Shown: positions 1 through 7,128 of the stretch, in pieces | Layout of the letters: each line of letters opens with the position of its first letter | Position numbering within the stretch: the stretch's first letter is position 1 | From: Christensenellaceae bacterium | GTDB taxonomy: Bacteria; Bacillota; Clostridia; Christensenellales; CAAEEZ01 | DNA: 17,342 nucleotides | Direction of reading: 5' to 3' | NCBI GenBank assembly: GCA_020024085.1 | Contig: JAHHUG010000021.1 | Coordinates: 1-17,342, forward strand | Position numbers and translations under genes: made by a program | The notes under the pieces: generated by a model | The model's input: only the letters and a program-made list of their open reading frames with translations | What the model was told of the DNA's origin: nothing | Database searches by the model: none

Positions 1-40
1 CCTAAAAAATAAAAAATATTTTAAAACAAGGCTTTTTTTA

Positions 41-69
41 TTGACAAAACGGTATATATTAGATATAAT
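41..69 (+). promoter_or_regulatory. Sigma-A type promoter of the tRNA operon
   Basis: A perfect -35 (TTGACA, 41-46) and a perfect -10 (TATAAT, 64-69) are separated by 17 bases. The predicted start of transcription is near 76, about 20 bases before the first tRNA. A fully consensus promoter fits a stable-RNA operon. Confidence 0.92.
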
Positions 70-96
70 AATCAAGCATCTTAATGATGTTTATAT

Positions 97-174
<78 letters not shown>

Positions 175-179
175 TTTAT

Positions 180-256
180 GGCGGTGTGGCTTAGTTGGTT
201 AGAGCGGCCGGTTCATACCCGGCAGGTCGTAGGTTCGAATCTTACCACCGCTACCA
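180..256 (+). tRNA. Elongator tRNA-Met (CAT)
   Basis: A complete 77-base cloverleaf with encoded CCA (254-256) and anticodon CAT at 214-216. The acceptor stem GGCGGTG/CACCGCT and the loop TTCATAC match Gram-positive elongator tRNA-Met as I remember it, rather than the CAT-anticodon isoleucine tRNA that needs lysidine. It begins six bases after the initiator tRNA, so both are cut from one transcript. Confidence 0.92.
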
Positions 257-261
257 TATAA

Positions 262-336
262 GGCCCCATGGTCAAGCGGTTAAGACATCGCCCTTTCACG
301 GCGGTAACACCAGTCCGAATCTGGTTGGGGTCACCA
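262..336 (+). tRNA. tRNA-Glu (TTC), with C at position 55
   Basis: A 75-base tRNA-Glu with anticodon TTC at 295-297, acceptor stem GGCCCCA/TGGGGTC and encoded CCA (334-336). All stems pair. The T-loop reads TCCGAAT (314-320), so the base normally T at tRNA position 55 (pseudouridine 55) is C315. The D-loop GG that would pair with position 55 is still present. Confidence 0.94.
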
Positions 337-341
337 TAATT

Positions 342-417
342 GGGAGCATAGCTCAGTTGGGAGAGCATCTGCCTTACAAGCAGGGGGTCATAGGTTCGAG
401 CCCTATTGTTCCCACCA
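342..417 (+). tRNA. tRNA-Val (TAC)
   Basis: A 76-base tRNA-Val with anticodon TAC at 375-377 in the loop CTTACAA. The acceptor stem GGGAGCA/TGTTCCC includes one G-T pair. The T-loop TTCGAGC is canonical and the CCA is encoded (415-417). Last tRNA of the operon, followed directly by a terminator. Confidence 0.95.
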
Positions 418-418
418 C

Positions 419-449
419 AAACCTAGTTACAATTGTAGCTAGGTTTTTT
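419..449 (+). terminator. Intrinsic terminator of the tRNA operon
   Basis: AAACCTAG (419-426) pairs with CTAGGTTT (439-446), the stem extending inward through TACA/TGTA, and is followed by a T-run to 449. It lies two bases after the CCA of tRNA-Val. Confidence 0.88.
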
Positions 450-461
450 CTTTTAACAATC

Positions 462-607
462 GGTAGTCTAGGCTCAATGGTGTTCCCACAATAACCTAAG
501 TAGAAATGCTTAGTTTTTTTTATTTTAAATAATTGGTAGTCTAGGCTCAAGAGTTTCCAACCGTAAATAAATTTAGTTTTAGTTAGATTTTCCATTTTAC
601 AGTCAAT
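462..607 (+). repeat. Decayed tandem copies of the tRNA-Val 3' end plus terminator
   Basis: The 16-base string GGTAGTCTAGGCTCAA occurs at 462-477 and again at 535-550, a period of 73. Copy 1 (462-534) also contains TGTTCCCAC (481-489), matching the tRNA-Val acceptor end (407-415), then an ACCTAAG/CTTAG hairpin with a T-run, then an AAT(C/T)GGTAG junction like that following the real terminator. Copy 2 (535 to about 607) starts identically but is more decayed (GTTTCC for GTTCCC, weak hairpin). Neither copy can fold as a tRNA. Confidence 0.65.
496..521 (+). terminator. Second, duplicated terminator hairpin
   Basis: CTAAG (496-500) pairs with CTTAG (509-513), followed by eight T (514-521). It occupies the same place in the repeat copy as the main terminator does after tRNA-Val, so it may act as a back-up terminator. 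Confidence 0.6.
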
Positions 608-863
608 GGGTTTAGGTTAAGTAGTTTTGCTAAAAATTTGTTATATATGTGATTTTGTTAGTTTTTTGGATAATAGGATTAGTGGTATTTCTATCCAAAA
701 CAAAAACAAATATTGTGTATAAAAGAGAAAGTTGTTGGTGCTTTGTATTAAAAGTTGTTAATTACAAAGATATATTAAGTAATTAATGATATATTCTTTC
801 TCAATATTCAAAAATTTATATATTTGTATATTCTATATATATAATATTAATACTATTAAATAA
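608..863. other. AT-rich intergenic stretch with inverted repeats, no gene seen
   Basis: No open reading frame with a ribosome binding site, no tRNA and no T-box were recognised. Two pairings are visible: TTTTGGATA (664-672) with TATCCAAAA (692-700), and an outer GAGAAAG (725-731) with CTTTCTC (796-802) enclosing CTTTGTA/TACAAAG (741-747, 763-769) and an AT-only hairpin. All lie upstream of the predicted proS transcription start, so they are probably not in the proS leader. Confidence 0.5.
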
Positions 864-892
864 TTGCATTACTATTTTTAATGTATTATAAT
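864..892 (+). promoter_or_regulatory. Promoter of the proS operon
   Basis: TTGCAT (864-869), a 17-base spacer, and a perfect TATAAT (887-892). Transcription should start near 899. This rules out the upstream in-frame ATG at 895 and supports the ATG at 922. Confidence 0.8.
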
Positions 893-921
893 GTATGTAT
901 AAAAAATTTAGAGGAAATAAA

Positions 922-2364
922 ATGTCAAAGAAAAATCAAAATCAATTTGTTAGCGAAATTGCAGACATCAATACCGACTTCCCACGCTGGTACACTGATG
1001 TTGTAATAAAAACCGAACTTGTAGACTATGGCCCAGTTAAGGGTACTATGGTTATTCGTCCTTACGGCTATGCCATTTGGGAGAATATCCAAAGTGAAAT
1101 GGATAAAAGAATAAAAAAGACAGGTCACCAAAATGCATACTTCCCTATGCTTATTCCTTATAGCTTTTTGACAAGGGAAAAAGAGCATGTAGAGGGATTT
1201 GCTCCAGAGGTTGCTTTAATCACACATTTTGGCGATGAGGAACTTGCTGAAAAGTTGGTTGTTAGACCTACTTCTGAAACTATTATTTGCGAAATGTATT
1301 CAAAGTGGGTAAAAAGTTATAGAGATTTGCCACTTAAGATTAACCAATGGGCTAATGTTATGAGATGCGAAAAGACTACTCGTCCTTTCCTTCGTACATC
1401 AGAGTTCTTATGGCAAGAAGGTCATACTTTACACACAACAGCCGAGGAGGCAGAGGGCGAAACCCTATTAATGTTAAGTGTGTATGAGGAATTTATGAAA
1501 AATGTCCTTGCTATTCCAGTACTTACTGGTAAAAAAAGCGAAAAGGAGAAGTTTGCAGGTGCAGTAGCTACATATTCTATGGAAGCTATGATGCTTGACG
1601 GAAAGAGTCTTCAAGCTGGTACTTCTCACTACCTAGGACAAAACTTCGCAGAGGCATTTAACATAAAATATTTGGATAAAGATGAAAAACATAAGTTCCC
1701 ATACCAAACAAGTTGGGGTGTTACAACAAGACTTATCGGTGCATTAATTATGGTTCACGGCGACCAAAGAGGACTTGTTCTTCCTCCAAGAGTTGCCCCT
1801 ATCCAAACAATTATTATCCCAGTTGCTATGCACAAAGATGGAGTTCTTGATAAGGCAAAAGAGCTAGAAAACAGACTTGTTGAGGCAGGTATTAGAACAA
1901 AGACAGATACAACCGATAACTCTACTGGTTGGAAGTTCAACGAGTGGGAAATGAAAGGTGTTCCAGTAAGACTAGAGGTTGGTCCAAGGGATATCGAGAA
2001 CAACCAAGTTGTACTTTGTCGTAGAGATACAAACGAAAAAATCACAGTTAGTATGGATAATCTTGAGGGTGAAATTCAAAAGTTACTTGATGAAATCCAC
2101 GAGGCTATGTACCAAAAGGCAAAGGATTACCTATACAGCAATATTGTTCCTGTTAATAGCATTGAGGAGCTAAAAGAGGCTGTTGATAATGGTAAATTTG
2201 CCAAGATGATGTGGTGCGAGGATAGAGCTTGCGAGGATAAGATTAAGGAGCTTACTGGTGCTACTTCAAGAGTAATGCCTTTTGACAGTGAGCCATTTGG
2301 CGATGTTTGCCCAATTTGTGGCAAAAAGGCAACAAAGGTAATGATTTTTGCAAAAGCTTATTAA
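922..2364 (+). CDS. proS: Prolyl-tRNA synthetase, archaeal/eukaryote-like type
   Basis: Charges tRNA-Pro with proline in the cytosol using ATP. The 480-residue product has the compact plan of the archaeal-type enzyme and lacks the editing insertion of the long bacterial type. Class II motif 2 is visible as RTSEFLWQEGHT (R158, E161) and motif 3 as the HGDQRGLVLPPRVAP region. The C-terminal domain has four cysteines (C432, C437, C463, C466) suited to zinc binding and ends in a tyrosine, as is typical of this type. An in-frame ATG at 895 is rejected because it lies upstream of the predicted transcript start; the ATG at 922 has a GAGG ribosome site at 911-914. First gene of an operon with ung, ktrB and ktrA. 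No T-box leader was found, so regulation by uncharged tRNA-Pro is not evident. Confidence 0.95.
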   Translation: MSKKNQNQFVSEIADINTDFPRWYTDVVIKTELVDYGPVKGTMVIRPYGYAIWENIQSEMDKRIKKTGHQNAYFPMLIPYSFLTREKEHVEGFAPEVALITHFGDEELAEKLVVRPTSETIICEMYSKWVKSYRDLPLKINQWANVMRCEKTTRPFLRTSEFLWQEGHTLHTTAEEAEGETLLMLSVYEEFMKNVLAIPVLTGKKSEKEKFAGAVATYSMEAMMLDGKSLQAGTSHYLGQNFAEAFNIKYLDKDEKHKFPYQTSWGVTTRLIGALIMVHGDQRGLVLPPRVAPIQTIIIPVAMHKDGVLDKAKELENRLVEAGIRTKTDTTDNSTGWKFNEWEMKGVPVRLEVGPRDIENNQVVLCRRDTNEKITVSMDNLEGEIQKLLDEIHEAMYQKAKDYLYSNIVPVNSIEELKEAVDNGKFAKMMWCEDRACEDKIKELTGATSRVMPFDSEPFGDVCPICGKKATKVMIFAKAY

Positions 2365-3022
2365 TAGTTGTGGAAAGTGGGCAAGCCTACTAAATGAGGA
2401 AATGAAAAAGCCTTATTTTGTTGAGCTTGAAGAAAAAGTAAATGAGGAATATGCCTCTAATACTTGCTTTCCACCATACAATCAAATATTCAATGCTCTA
2501 AAACTTGTCGATTATGATGATGTAAAAGTTGTAATAATCGGGCAAGACCCTTACCACGAAGTTGGACAGGCAACAGGACTTGCATTTAGTGTAAATGAGG
2601 GTGTAAAATTACCACCTAGTTTACGAAATATCTACAAGGAAATAGCCGAGGAGTATGGTGTAGAACCTGATACTAATGGAAACCTTGAATACCTTGCAAA
2701 ACAGGGTGTAATGCTACTAAACAGTACACTTACCGTTCGCGAGGGCGAGGCAAATTCGCATAAGTCTTTTGGTTGGGAAGTGTTTACCGATAAGATTATT
2801 GAGCTTATTGCAAAGAGGAAAGATGTAGTATTTTTGTTGTGGGGTAGCGATGCTATCAAAAAGCAAAAATTACTAAGTGGTAACATTGTATTTACTACCA
2901 CTCACCCCTCTCCACTTTCTGCGTATCGTGGTTTTTTAGGTTCGGGGCATTTTAGAAAGGCAAACGAAGTATTATTAAGTGAAAACAAAAAGGAAATTTG
3001 TTGGGTAAGAAATAATGAGTAA
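2348..3022 (+). CDS. ung: Uracil-DNA glycosylase, family 1
   Basis: Removes uracil from DNA to start base-excision repair. The 224-residue product carries the family 1 water-activating motif GQDPYH (catalytic D67) and the HPSPLSAYRGF motif (H186), plus the KPYF element near the N-terminus. Length is normal for the family. The start chosen is TTG at 2348: it gives the expected full N-terminus and has AAAGG at 2334-2338. It overlaps the end of proS by 17 bases in another frame, so translation is probably coupled. The 3' end overlaps ktrB by 8 bases. Confidence 0.95.
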   Translation: MQKLINSCGKWASLLNEEMKKPYFVELEEKVNEEYASNTCFPPYNQIFNALKLVDYDDVKVVIIGQDPYHEVGQATGLAFSVNEGVKLPPSLRNIYKEIAEEYGVEPDTNGNLEYLAKQGVMLLNSTLTVREGEANSHKSFGWEVFTDKIIELIAKRKDVVFLLWGSDAIKKQKLLSGNIVFTTTHPSPLSAYRGFLGSGHFRKANEVLLSENKKEICWVRNNE

Positions 3023-4409
3023 TGGTGAAAATGGTTCTAAAATAGAACTGCTGCTGAAAAAATTGTTCACTCCAGCAAGGGCAATCACAGCCGGCTTTTT
3101 GATGGTTATTTTAATAGGTGCATTTTTCTTATGCTTACCTATTTCGCACACAAATGGTCAGTGGTTTAACTTTGCTGATGGTCTGTTTACAGCAACAAGT
3201 TGTGTATGTGTAACAGGTCTTGCAGTGGTGGATACAGCAACAGAATTTACTTTATTTGGTAGAATAATTATGCTACTACTTATTCAAATCGGTGGACTTG
3301 GTTTTATGACAATGACTACCGTGATGTTTATAGTATTCGGCAAAAAAATCAATCTTAAAAATAGAATGTTTATGCAAGAGTCTGTTTCGGAGGATAACCT
3401 TAAAGGCGTGGTTAGGCTTGCTCAACGAATAGTGCTTTATACTCTTATATTTGAGGGGCTAGGTGCATTTATTTTGTCTTTCCAGTTCGTTAAGGATTTT
3501 GGTGCAGGCGAAGGCATATTTACAGCAATATTTATGAGTGTTTCGGCATTTTGTAATGCTGGATTCGACTTAATGGGTGTCAAATTTGGGGCAGGTACTA
3601 GCCTAATTGCCTACAATAATAACCCTTTAGTTTTATTAACCATAGCTTGTTTGATAATTGTTGGTGGTATAGGCTTTGCAGTAATTGCAGATGTTACACA
3701 TCATAAATTAAACAAACGAATGAGAACTCACACAAAGGTAGTACTATCCGTTACTGCTACATTAATTGTTCTTGGTACTTGTATGTTTTTGGGATTTGAA
3801 TATAATAACCCAGCTACAATCGGCAATATGAACTTTGGAAACAAATTGCTTAATGCACTTTTCCAAGCAGTTACCCCAAGAACAGCAGGTTTTGCAGCAT
3901 TAGACCAGTCTTTACTTACCGTACCAAGTAGGGGACTAACTATGGGACTTATGTTTATAGGTGCATCTCCAGCAGGTACTGGTGGTGGTATCAAAACAAC
4001 CACATTTATCATAATGTTAGCATATTTGTGGGCAAGTATGAGGGGAAATAACGAGCTAGTTATTGACAAAAAGGAAGTAACAACCAATCAATTAAAAAAG
4101 GCAACAACTATTGTTACAATGGCGATTCTTGTAATAGTAGGTGCATCTGCAGTAATCTCTATTGCAGAACTAAATAATCCAGTTGTTACCGTTGAAAATA
4201 TCTTTTTCGAGAGCATAAGTGCTTTTGCAACTGTTGGTTTGTCGCTAGGTATTACATCAAGTTTGTCGGTAGTAAGCAAACTTACACTAGGTTTGGTAAT
4301 GCTTATCGGCAGAATCGGTCCTATTACAATGGGTTGGGCTCTTGTAAAGAAATTAAGTAAAATACAAAACAATATTAGATATCCTCATTCTGATATAATG
4401 GTAGGATAA
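3015..4409 (+). CDS. ktrB: KtrB/TrkH-family potassium uptake channel subunit
   Basis: Membrane pore of a potassium uptake system, expected to work with the cytosolic regulatory subunit encoded next door. The 464-residue protein is strongly hydrophobic throughout and shows the four pore-loop signatures of the SKT superfamily: VTGL (G68), NAGF (G183), RTAGF (G292) and TVGLS (G408). The conserved loop near residues 317-330 (GASPAGTGGGIKTT) is also present. Length fits KtrB (about 450) slightly better than TrkH. The ATG at 3015 lies inside the last codons of ung and has no strong ribosome site of its own, suggesting translational coupling. Ion selectivity and sodium dependence cannot be read from the sequence. 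Confidence 0.92.
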   Translation: MSNGENGSKIELLLKKLFTPARAITAGFLMVILIGAFFLCLPISHTNGQWFNFADGLFTATSCVCVTGLAVVDTATEFTLFGRIIMLLLIQIGGLGFMTMTTVMFIVFGKKINLKNRMFMQESVSEDNLKGVVRLAQRIVLYTLIFEGLGAFILSFQFVKDFGAGEGIFTAIFMSVSAFCNAGFDLMGVKFGAGTSLIAYNNNPLVLLTIACLIIVGGIGFAVIADVTHHKLNKRMRTHTKVVLSVTATLIVLGTCMFLGFEYNNPATIGNMNFGNKLLNALFQAVTPRTAGFAALDQSLLTVPSRGLTMGLMFIGASPAGTGGGIKTTTFIIMLAYLWASMRGNNELVIDKKEVTTNQLKKATTIVTMAILVIVGASAVISIAELNNPVVTVENIFFESISAFATVGLSLGITSSLSVVSKLTLGLVMLIGRIGPITMGWALVKKLSKIQNNIRYPHSDIMVG

Positions 4410-4419
4410 AGGAGTAAAA

Positions 4420-5106
4420 ATGTTCAAGATATTTGACAAAAGTTATTCACAATTTTTGGTAATCGGTTTAGGTCGTTTTGGTTTTGAAGTGACTAAAACA
4501 TTATTTGAAATGGGCAAAGATGTACTTGCTATTGATGTAAATGAGGATAAAATCAACGAGGTAGTAAACTATTCTACACATGCTATTATCGCCGATGCCA
4601 GTGAGGAAGGTGTGCTTGAAAAAATCGGTCTTAGGAACTTTGAAGTTGCAATAATTTGTACATCAAATAACCTTGAGACAAGCATTTTGACTACTATGCT
4701 TTGCAAACAAGCAGGGCTTCATGTAATTTGTAAGGCAAAAAATGATAAACACAAAAAGGTGCTTGAAAAAATCGGTGCAGACCAAGTGCTAGTTCCCGAG
4801 GCAGAGATTGGACACAAGGTTGCTACAATGCTTACTAGCCCAAGACTAAGCGATGTTATGGAGCTTACTCAAGGATATGTACTTGCAGAAATTGCACTTC
4901 CTATCGTTTGGGACGGAAAGAGCTTGCTTGACCTTGATATCCGTAAAAAATATGGTGTCAGTGTGCTTATTATTAAGAGGGAAAATGATGTAATCATTAA
5001 CCCTGCTGGTAGTACCATTATTAGAAAAGGCGATTTCGTTATCGTTGGTGGCGAGATATCGTTAATATCAAAGTTTACAAAAAAGATTGCAGATATAAAG
5101 CAATAG
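4420..5106 (+). CDS. ktrA: KtrA/TrkA-family nucleotide-binding regulator of potassium uptake
   Basis: Cytosolic RCK-domain protein that forms a ring on the KtrB dimer and gates it in response to bound nucleotide. The 228-residue product has an N-terminal Rossmann fold with the GLGRFG dinucleotide motif (16-21) and an acidic residue at the end of strand 2 (D39), then a C-terminal RCK_C domain (about 140-225). A single RCK pair is the KtrA arrangement; the Gram-negative TrkA has two. It follows ktrB by 10 bases with a strong AAAGGAG site (4408-4414). Last gene of the proS operon. Confidence 0.92.
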   Translation: MFKIFDKSYSQFLVIGLGRFGFEVTKTLFEMGKDVLAIDVNEDKINEVVNYSTHAIIADASEEGVLEKIGLRNFEVAIICTSNNLETSILTTMLCKQAGLHVICKAKNDKHKKVLEKIGADQVLVPEAEIGHKVATMLTSPRLSDVMELTQGYVLAEIALPIVWDGKSLLDLDIRKKYGVSVLIIKRENDVIINPAGSTIIRKGDFVIVGGEISLISKFTKKIADIKQ

Positions 5107-5115
5107 TTTATTTAG

Positions 5116-5138
5116 GGCAAGTTTTTCTTGCCTTTTTT
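5116..5138 (+). terminator. Intrinsic terminator after ktrA
   Basis: GGCAAG (5116-5121) pairs with CTTGCC (5127-5132) across a five-T loop, followed by six T. It closes the proS-ung-ktrB-ktrA operon. Confidence 0.92.
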
Positions 5139-5160
5139 ACTAATATATTTTTGTTTAATA

Positions 5161-5189
5161 TTGACATCATTATATTAGTATAGTACTAT
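5161..5189 (+). promoter_or_regulatory. Promoter of the Cys-tailed small protein
   Basis: Perfect TTGACA (5161-5166), a 17-base spacer and TACTAT (5184-5189). The ribosome site GAGGTG (5206-5211) and the ATG at 5216 follow closely. Confidence 0.85.
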
Positions 5190-5215
5190 ATAAACATTAC
5201 AAATAGAGGTGAATT

Positions 5216-5581
5216 ATGGACGAGTTTTTGAAGGTTTTGTTAGATGAAGAAAACAAAGAACCTATTATTTTACAAAGTACTGATGGAAAAGATATACCAT
5301 TTGAACAAATCGCATTAATCCCACAAGAAGAAAAATTTTATTGTGTGCTTAGACCTCTTGTTCAACTAGAGGGCATCGGCGAAAACGATTGCATTATTTT
5401 TAGGGTGGTAGTATCTGATAGCGATGAGGAAAATAGCTTCCTTGTAGTTGAGGAAGATGAGGCTGTTGCAGAAGCTATTTACGATAAATATATCGACCTA
5501 TTAAAAGGCTATTCTACTGATAGCGAATGTGGTAGTGGTTGCGATGGTGGTTGCTGTGGTTGTTGTGGTAGTTGCCACTAA
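5216..5581 (+). CDS. Small acidic DUF1292-like protein with a Cys/Gly-rich C-terminal tail
   Basis: Function unknown. Residues 1-100 form an acidic alpha/beta-type sequence resembling the DUF1292 (YrzB-like) family, which I recognise only loosely: an N-terminal segment on ligand or text-like strands (EPIILQ, FYCVLRP, IIFRVVV) and a C-terminal helix (EAVAEAIYDKYIDLL). Residues 103-121 are a tail with seven cysteines (105, 109, 113, 114, 116, 117, 120) among Gly/Ser and a final His, which looks metal-binding. No signal peptide or membrane segment. It has its own promoter and no clear terminator before the next gene. The gene at 5818 encodes a paralogue without the tail. Confidence 0.85.
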   Translation: MDEFLKVLLDEENKEPIILQSTDGKDIPFEQIALIPQEEKFYCVLRPLVQLEGIGENDCIIFRVVVSDSDEENSFLVVEEDEAVAEAIYDKYIDLLKGYSTDSECGSGCDGGCCGCCGSCH

Positions 5582-5781
5582 TAAACCGATTAAGCAAACA
5601 TATTTATTAAAGCCTAGCACGAAGGTATTAGCAATATAATAAATAGGGTATAAGTATTTAGCACAGCTTAAAGTGTTTATAAATACAAATTTGATAGTAG
5701 TGCGATAAATAATTATAGGATTACAGTAGTTGGCAAAATCGTAGGTTTATATATCAAAAACAGTATATAAAGTCGGCATTT
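5582..5781. other. Intergenic stretch between the two paralogues, no gene seen
   Basis: About 200 AT-rich bases with no supported coding sequence and no T-run terminator after the first paralogue. A partial pairing (GTATTTA with TAAATAC, plus CAC/GTG inside) lies around 5655-5690, but it is AT-rich and could arise by chance. Confidence 0.4.
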
Positions 5782-5790
5782 TGCTATAAT
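5782..5790 (+). promoter_or_regulatory. Extended -10 promoter of the second paralogue
   Basis: TGC followed by a perfect TATAAT (5785-5790) makes an extended -10. No good -35 is seen at the right distance, as is common for this class. The predicted transcript starts near 5797, about 20 bases before the ATG. Confidence 0.6.
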
Positions 5791-5817
5791 ATTAATATAT
5801 AAGTGAGGGAAAAAGTA

Positions 5818-6147
5818 ATGGCAAAAGATTTAATTGATATTTTACTACAAGATAAAGATGAAAAACCAGTTATCCTTGAGACCGTTGTTAATGGTGTAAA
5901 AACACATATCAAAAAGGACGGTGTAATTAATATTACCGAAGAGGGCATTGAGGGTGTATATTGCTTAATGAGCTCATACGATGTTGTAAACAAGGAAGAA
6001 AGTGGTCAAATGTTTGTATATAAAATTGATGTAGAAAATAAGGATATTCAAGTTGTTGAGGACCTTGCAGTTGCAAAAAAAGTATATTGCACATACTTGT
6101 ATAAGGTTCAACAAGAGTTTGAATATATACCACCAAAAAAAGATTAG
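5818..6147 (+). CDS. Small acidic DUF1292-like protein, paralogue without the Cys tail
   Basis: Function unknown. The 109-residue product aligns by eye with residues 1-100 of the protein at 5216: IDILLQDKDEKPVIL matches FLKVLLDEENKEPIIL, and VVEDLAVAKKVYCTYL matches VVEEDEAVAEAIYDKY. It ends in EYIPPKKD where the neighbour has its cysteine tail. No signal peptide or membrane segment. A GTG at 5803 is in frame, but the GAGGG ribosome site (5805-5809) sits correctly for the ATG at 5818. A clear terminator follows. Confidence 0.82.
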   Translation: MAKDLIDILLQDKDEKPVILETVVNGVKTHIKKDGVINITEEGIEGVYCLMSSYDVVNKEESGQMFVYKIDVENKDIQVVEDLAVAKKVYCTYLYKVQQEFEYIPPKKD

Positions 6148-6166
6148 TTTAGGTATATCTATTGAT

Positions 6167-6198
6167 AAAAAAGGGCTACATAGGTAGTCCTTTTTTTT
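6167..6198 (+). terminator. Intrinsic terminator after the second paralogue
   Basis: GGGCTAC (6173-6179) pairs with GTAGTCC (6184-6190) over an ATAG loop, extended by an A-run facing the T-run (6191-6198). Confidence 0.9.
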
Positions 6199-6406
6199 GT
6201 AATTTAGATAGTAAAAAGTTATGATGAAATACAGTAAACAGTAGTTAGTAAATTTATCTACTTGTAATAGGGTAGTTCACTTTTGCTTTCTTATAAAGCA
6301 GTGGAATAGTAATTTAGTTATACATTATATCAACGGTTGAACTCAATATTTTAAGTACCAAATTATAAAAATCCACAAGAATAACCATATAATATAAATT
6401 TTAAAA

Positions 6407-6435
6407 TAAAAAAAGAGCTAAAGTATAGCTCTTTT
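6407..6435 (-). terminator. Intrinsic terminator of the rpsF-ssb-rpsR operon
   Basis: On the minus strand AAAAGAGCTA pairs with TAGCTCTTTT (plus positions 6426-6435 and 6411-6420), followed by a T-run (plus-strand A-run 6408-6414). The 200 bases between this and the opposing terminator at 6198 hold no recognisable feature. Confidence 0.88.
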
Positions 6436-6446
6436 AATTTTATAAA

Positions 6447-6686
6447 TTATTCAGCATCGTATGGAAGAAGTCCCATTACTCTTGCTCTCTTGATAGCAGT
6501 AGCTAACATTCTTTGGTGTTTAGCACATACTCCACTCATTCTTCTAGGAACAATTTTACCTTTTTCTGTTACAAACTTTCTTAGTTTAGCAACATCCTTG
6601 TAATCGATTTCTTCTACTTTATCAACGCAGAAAACACATACCTTTTTCTTAGGCATTCTTCTTTGAAATTTCTTTTCTTCGCTCAT
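6447..6686 (-). CDS. rpsR: Ribosomal protein bS18, zinc-binding form
   Basis: Small-subunit protein that binds 16S rRNA with S6 at the platform. The 79-residue product has the typical core (EIDYKDVAKLRKF, GKIVPRR, AIKRARVMGLLPY). It contains CVFC near the N-terminus and CAKH later, the Cys/His set of the zinc-binding (C+) form of bS18; if the organism also has a C- copy, this would be the zinc-replete version. Ribosome site AAAGGAG. Third gene of the operon, 18 bases after ssb. Confidence 0.96.
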   Translation of the reverse strand: MSEEKKFQRRMPKKKVCVFCVDKVEEIDYKDVAKLRKFVTEKGKIVPRRMSGVCAKHQRMLATAIKRARVMGLLPYDAE

Positions 6687-6704
6687 TTTATAACTCCTTT
6701 TATA

Positions 6705-7118
6705 TTAGAAAGGCAAGTCATCGTCGTCTTCAACAGCTTTCATATTGCTGATTTTAGATTGGTTATTAGTAGGTAACTCCTCAAAATCTGCATCATCAAG
6801 CTCATTTCTTGTAGATAAGAATTGAACTTCATCAGCATTAATTTCGGTAGTGTATCTTCTAACACCATCTTGCTCGAAACTGCCTGTACGAATTGAACCA
6901 CAAACAGCAGCCTTGCTACCTTTCTTTAAGTATTTAGCACAATTATCAGCTGTTGCACCCCATACGATAATGGTTAAGAAATCAGCTTCTCTAACGCCTT
7001 GAGGGTTAGGGAATTTTCTTTGTACAGCAAGTGTAAATCTACATAAAGACTTGTTATTAGATGTTTGTGTTAATTCTGGATCTTTTGTTAAATTACCAAT
7101 TAAAAAAACTTTGTTCAT
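6705..7118 (-). CDS. ssb: Single-stranded DNA-binding protein
   Basis: Coats single-stranded DNA during replication, repair and recombination. The 137-residue product has an N-terminal OB fold (about 1-105, starting MNKVFLIGNLTKDPEL), a short linker, and the acidic C-terminal tip DDDDLPF that recruits partner proteins. It lies between rpsF and rpsR, the classic arrangement in Firmicutes. It starts 10 bases after rpsF with an AAGGGG ribosome site. Confidence 0.96.
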   Translation of the reverse strand: MNKVFLIGNLTKDPELTQTSNNKSLCRFTLAVQRKFPNPQGVREADFLTIIVWGATADNCAKYLKKGSKAAVCGSIRTGSFEQDGVRRYTTEINADEVQFLSTRNELDDADFEELPTNNQSKISNMKAVEDDDDLPF

Positions 7119-7128
7119 ACTTTACCCC

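Noticed and set aside
195..494. Open frame on the plus strand across the tRNA genes
   Set aside because: It runs through three tRNA genes and a terminator and its translation is tRNA-derived.
374..595. Open frame on the minus strand over tRNA-Val and its terminator copies
   Set aside because: Antisense to tRNA and repeat sequence; no ribosome site or protein-like composition.
391..607. Attachment site of an integrated mobile element at tRNA-Val
   Set aside because: tRNA-end copies are present, but the next genes are housekeeping and no integrase is seen; kept only as one possible origin of the repeats.
601..921. T-box riboswitch upstream of proS
   Set aside because: No AGGGTGGNACCGCG-like antiterminator, specifier loop or terminator was found, and the promoter leaves a leader of only about 20 bases.
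5530..5581. Cys/Gly-rich tail as a modified-peptide (RiPP) precursor core
   Set aside because: No maturation enzyme, protease or exporter nearby, and the N-terminal part resembles a conserved small protein with a tail-less paralogue, not a leader peptide.
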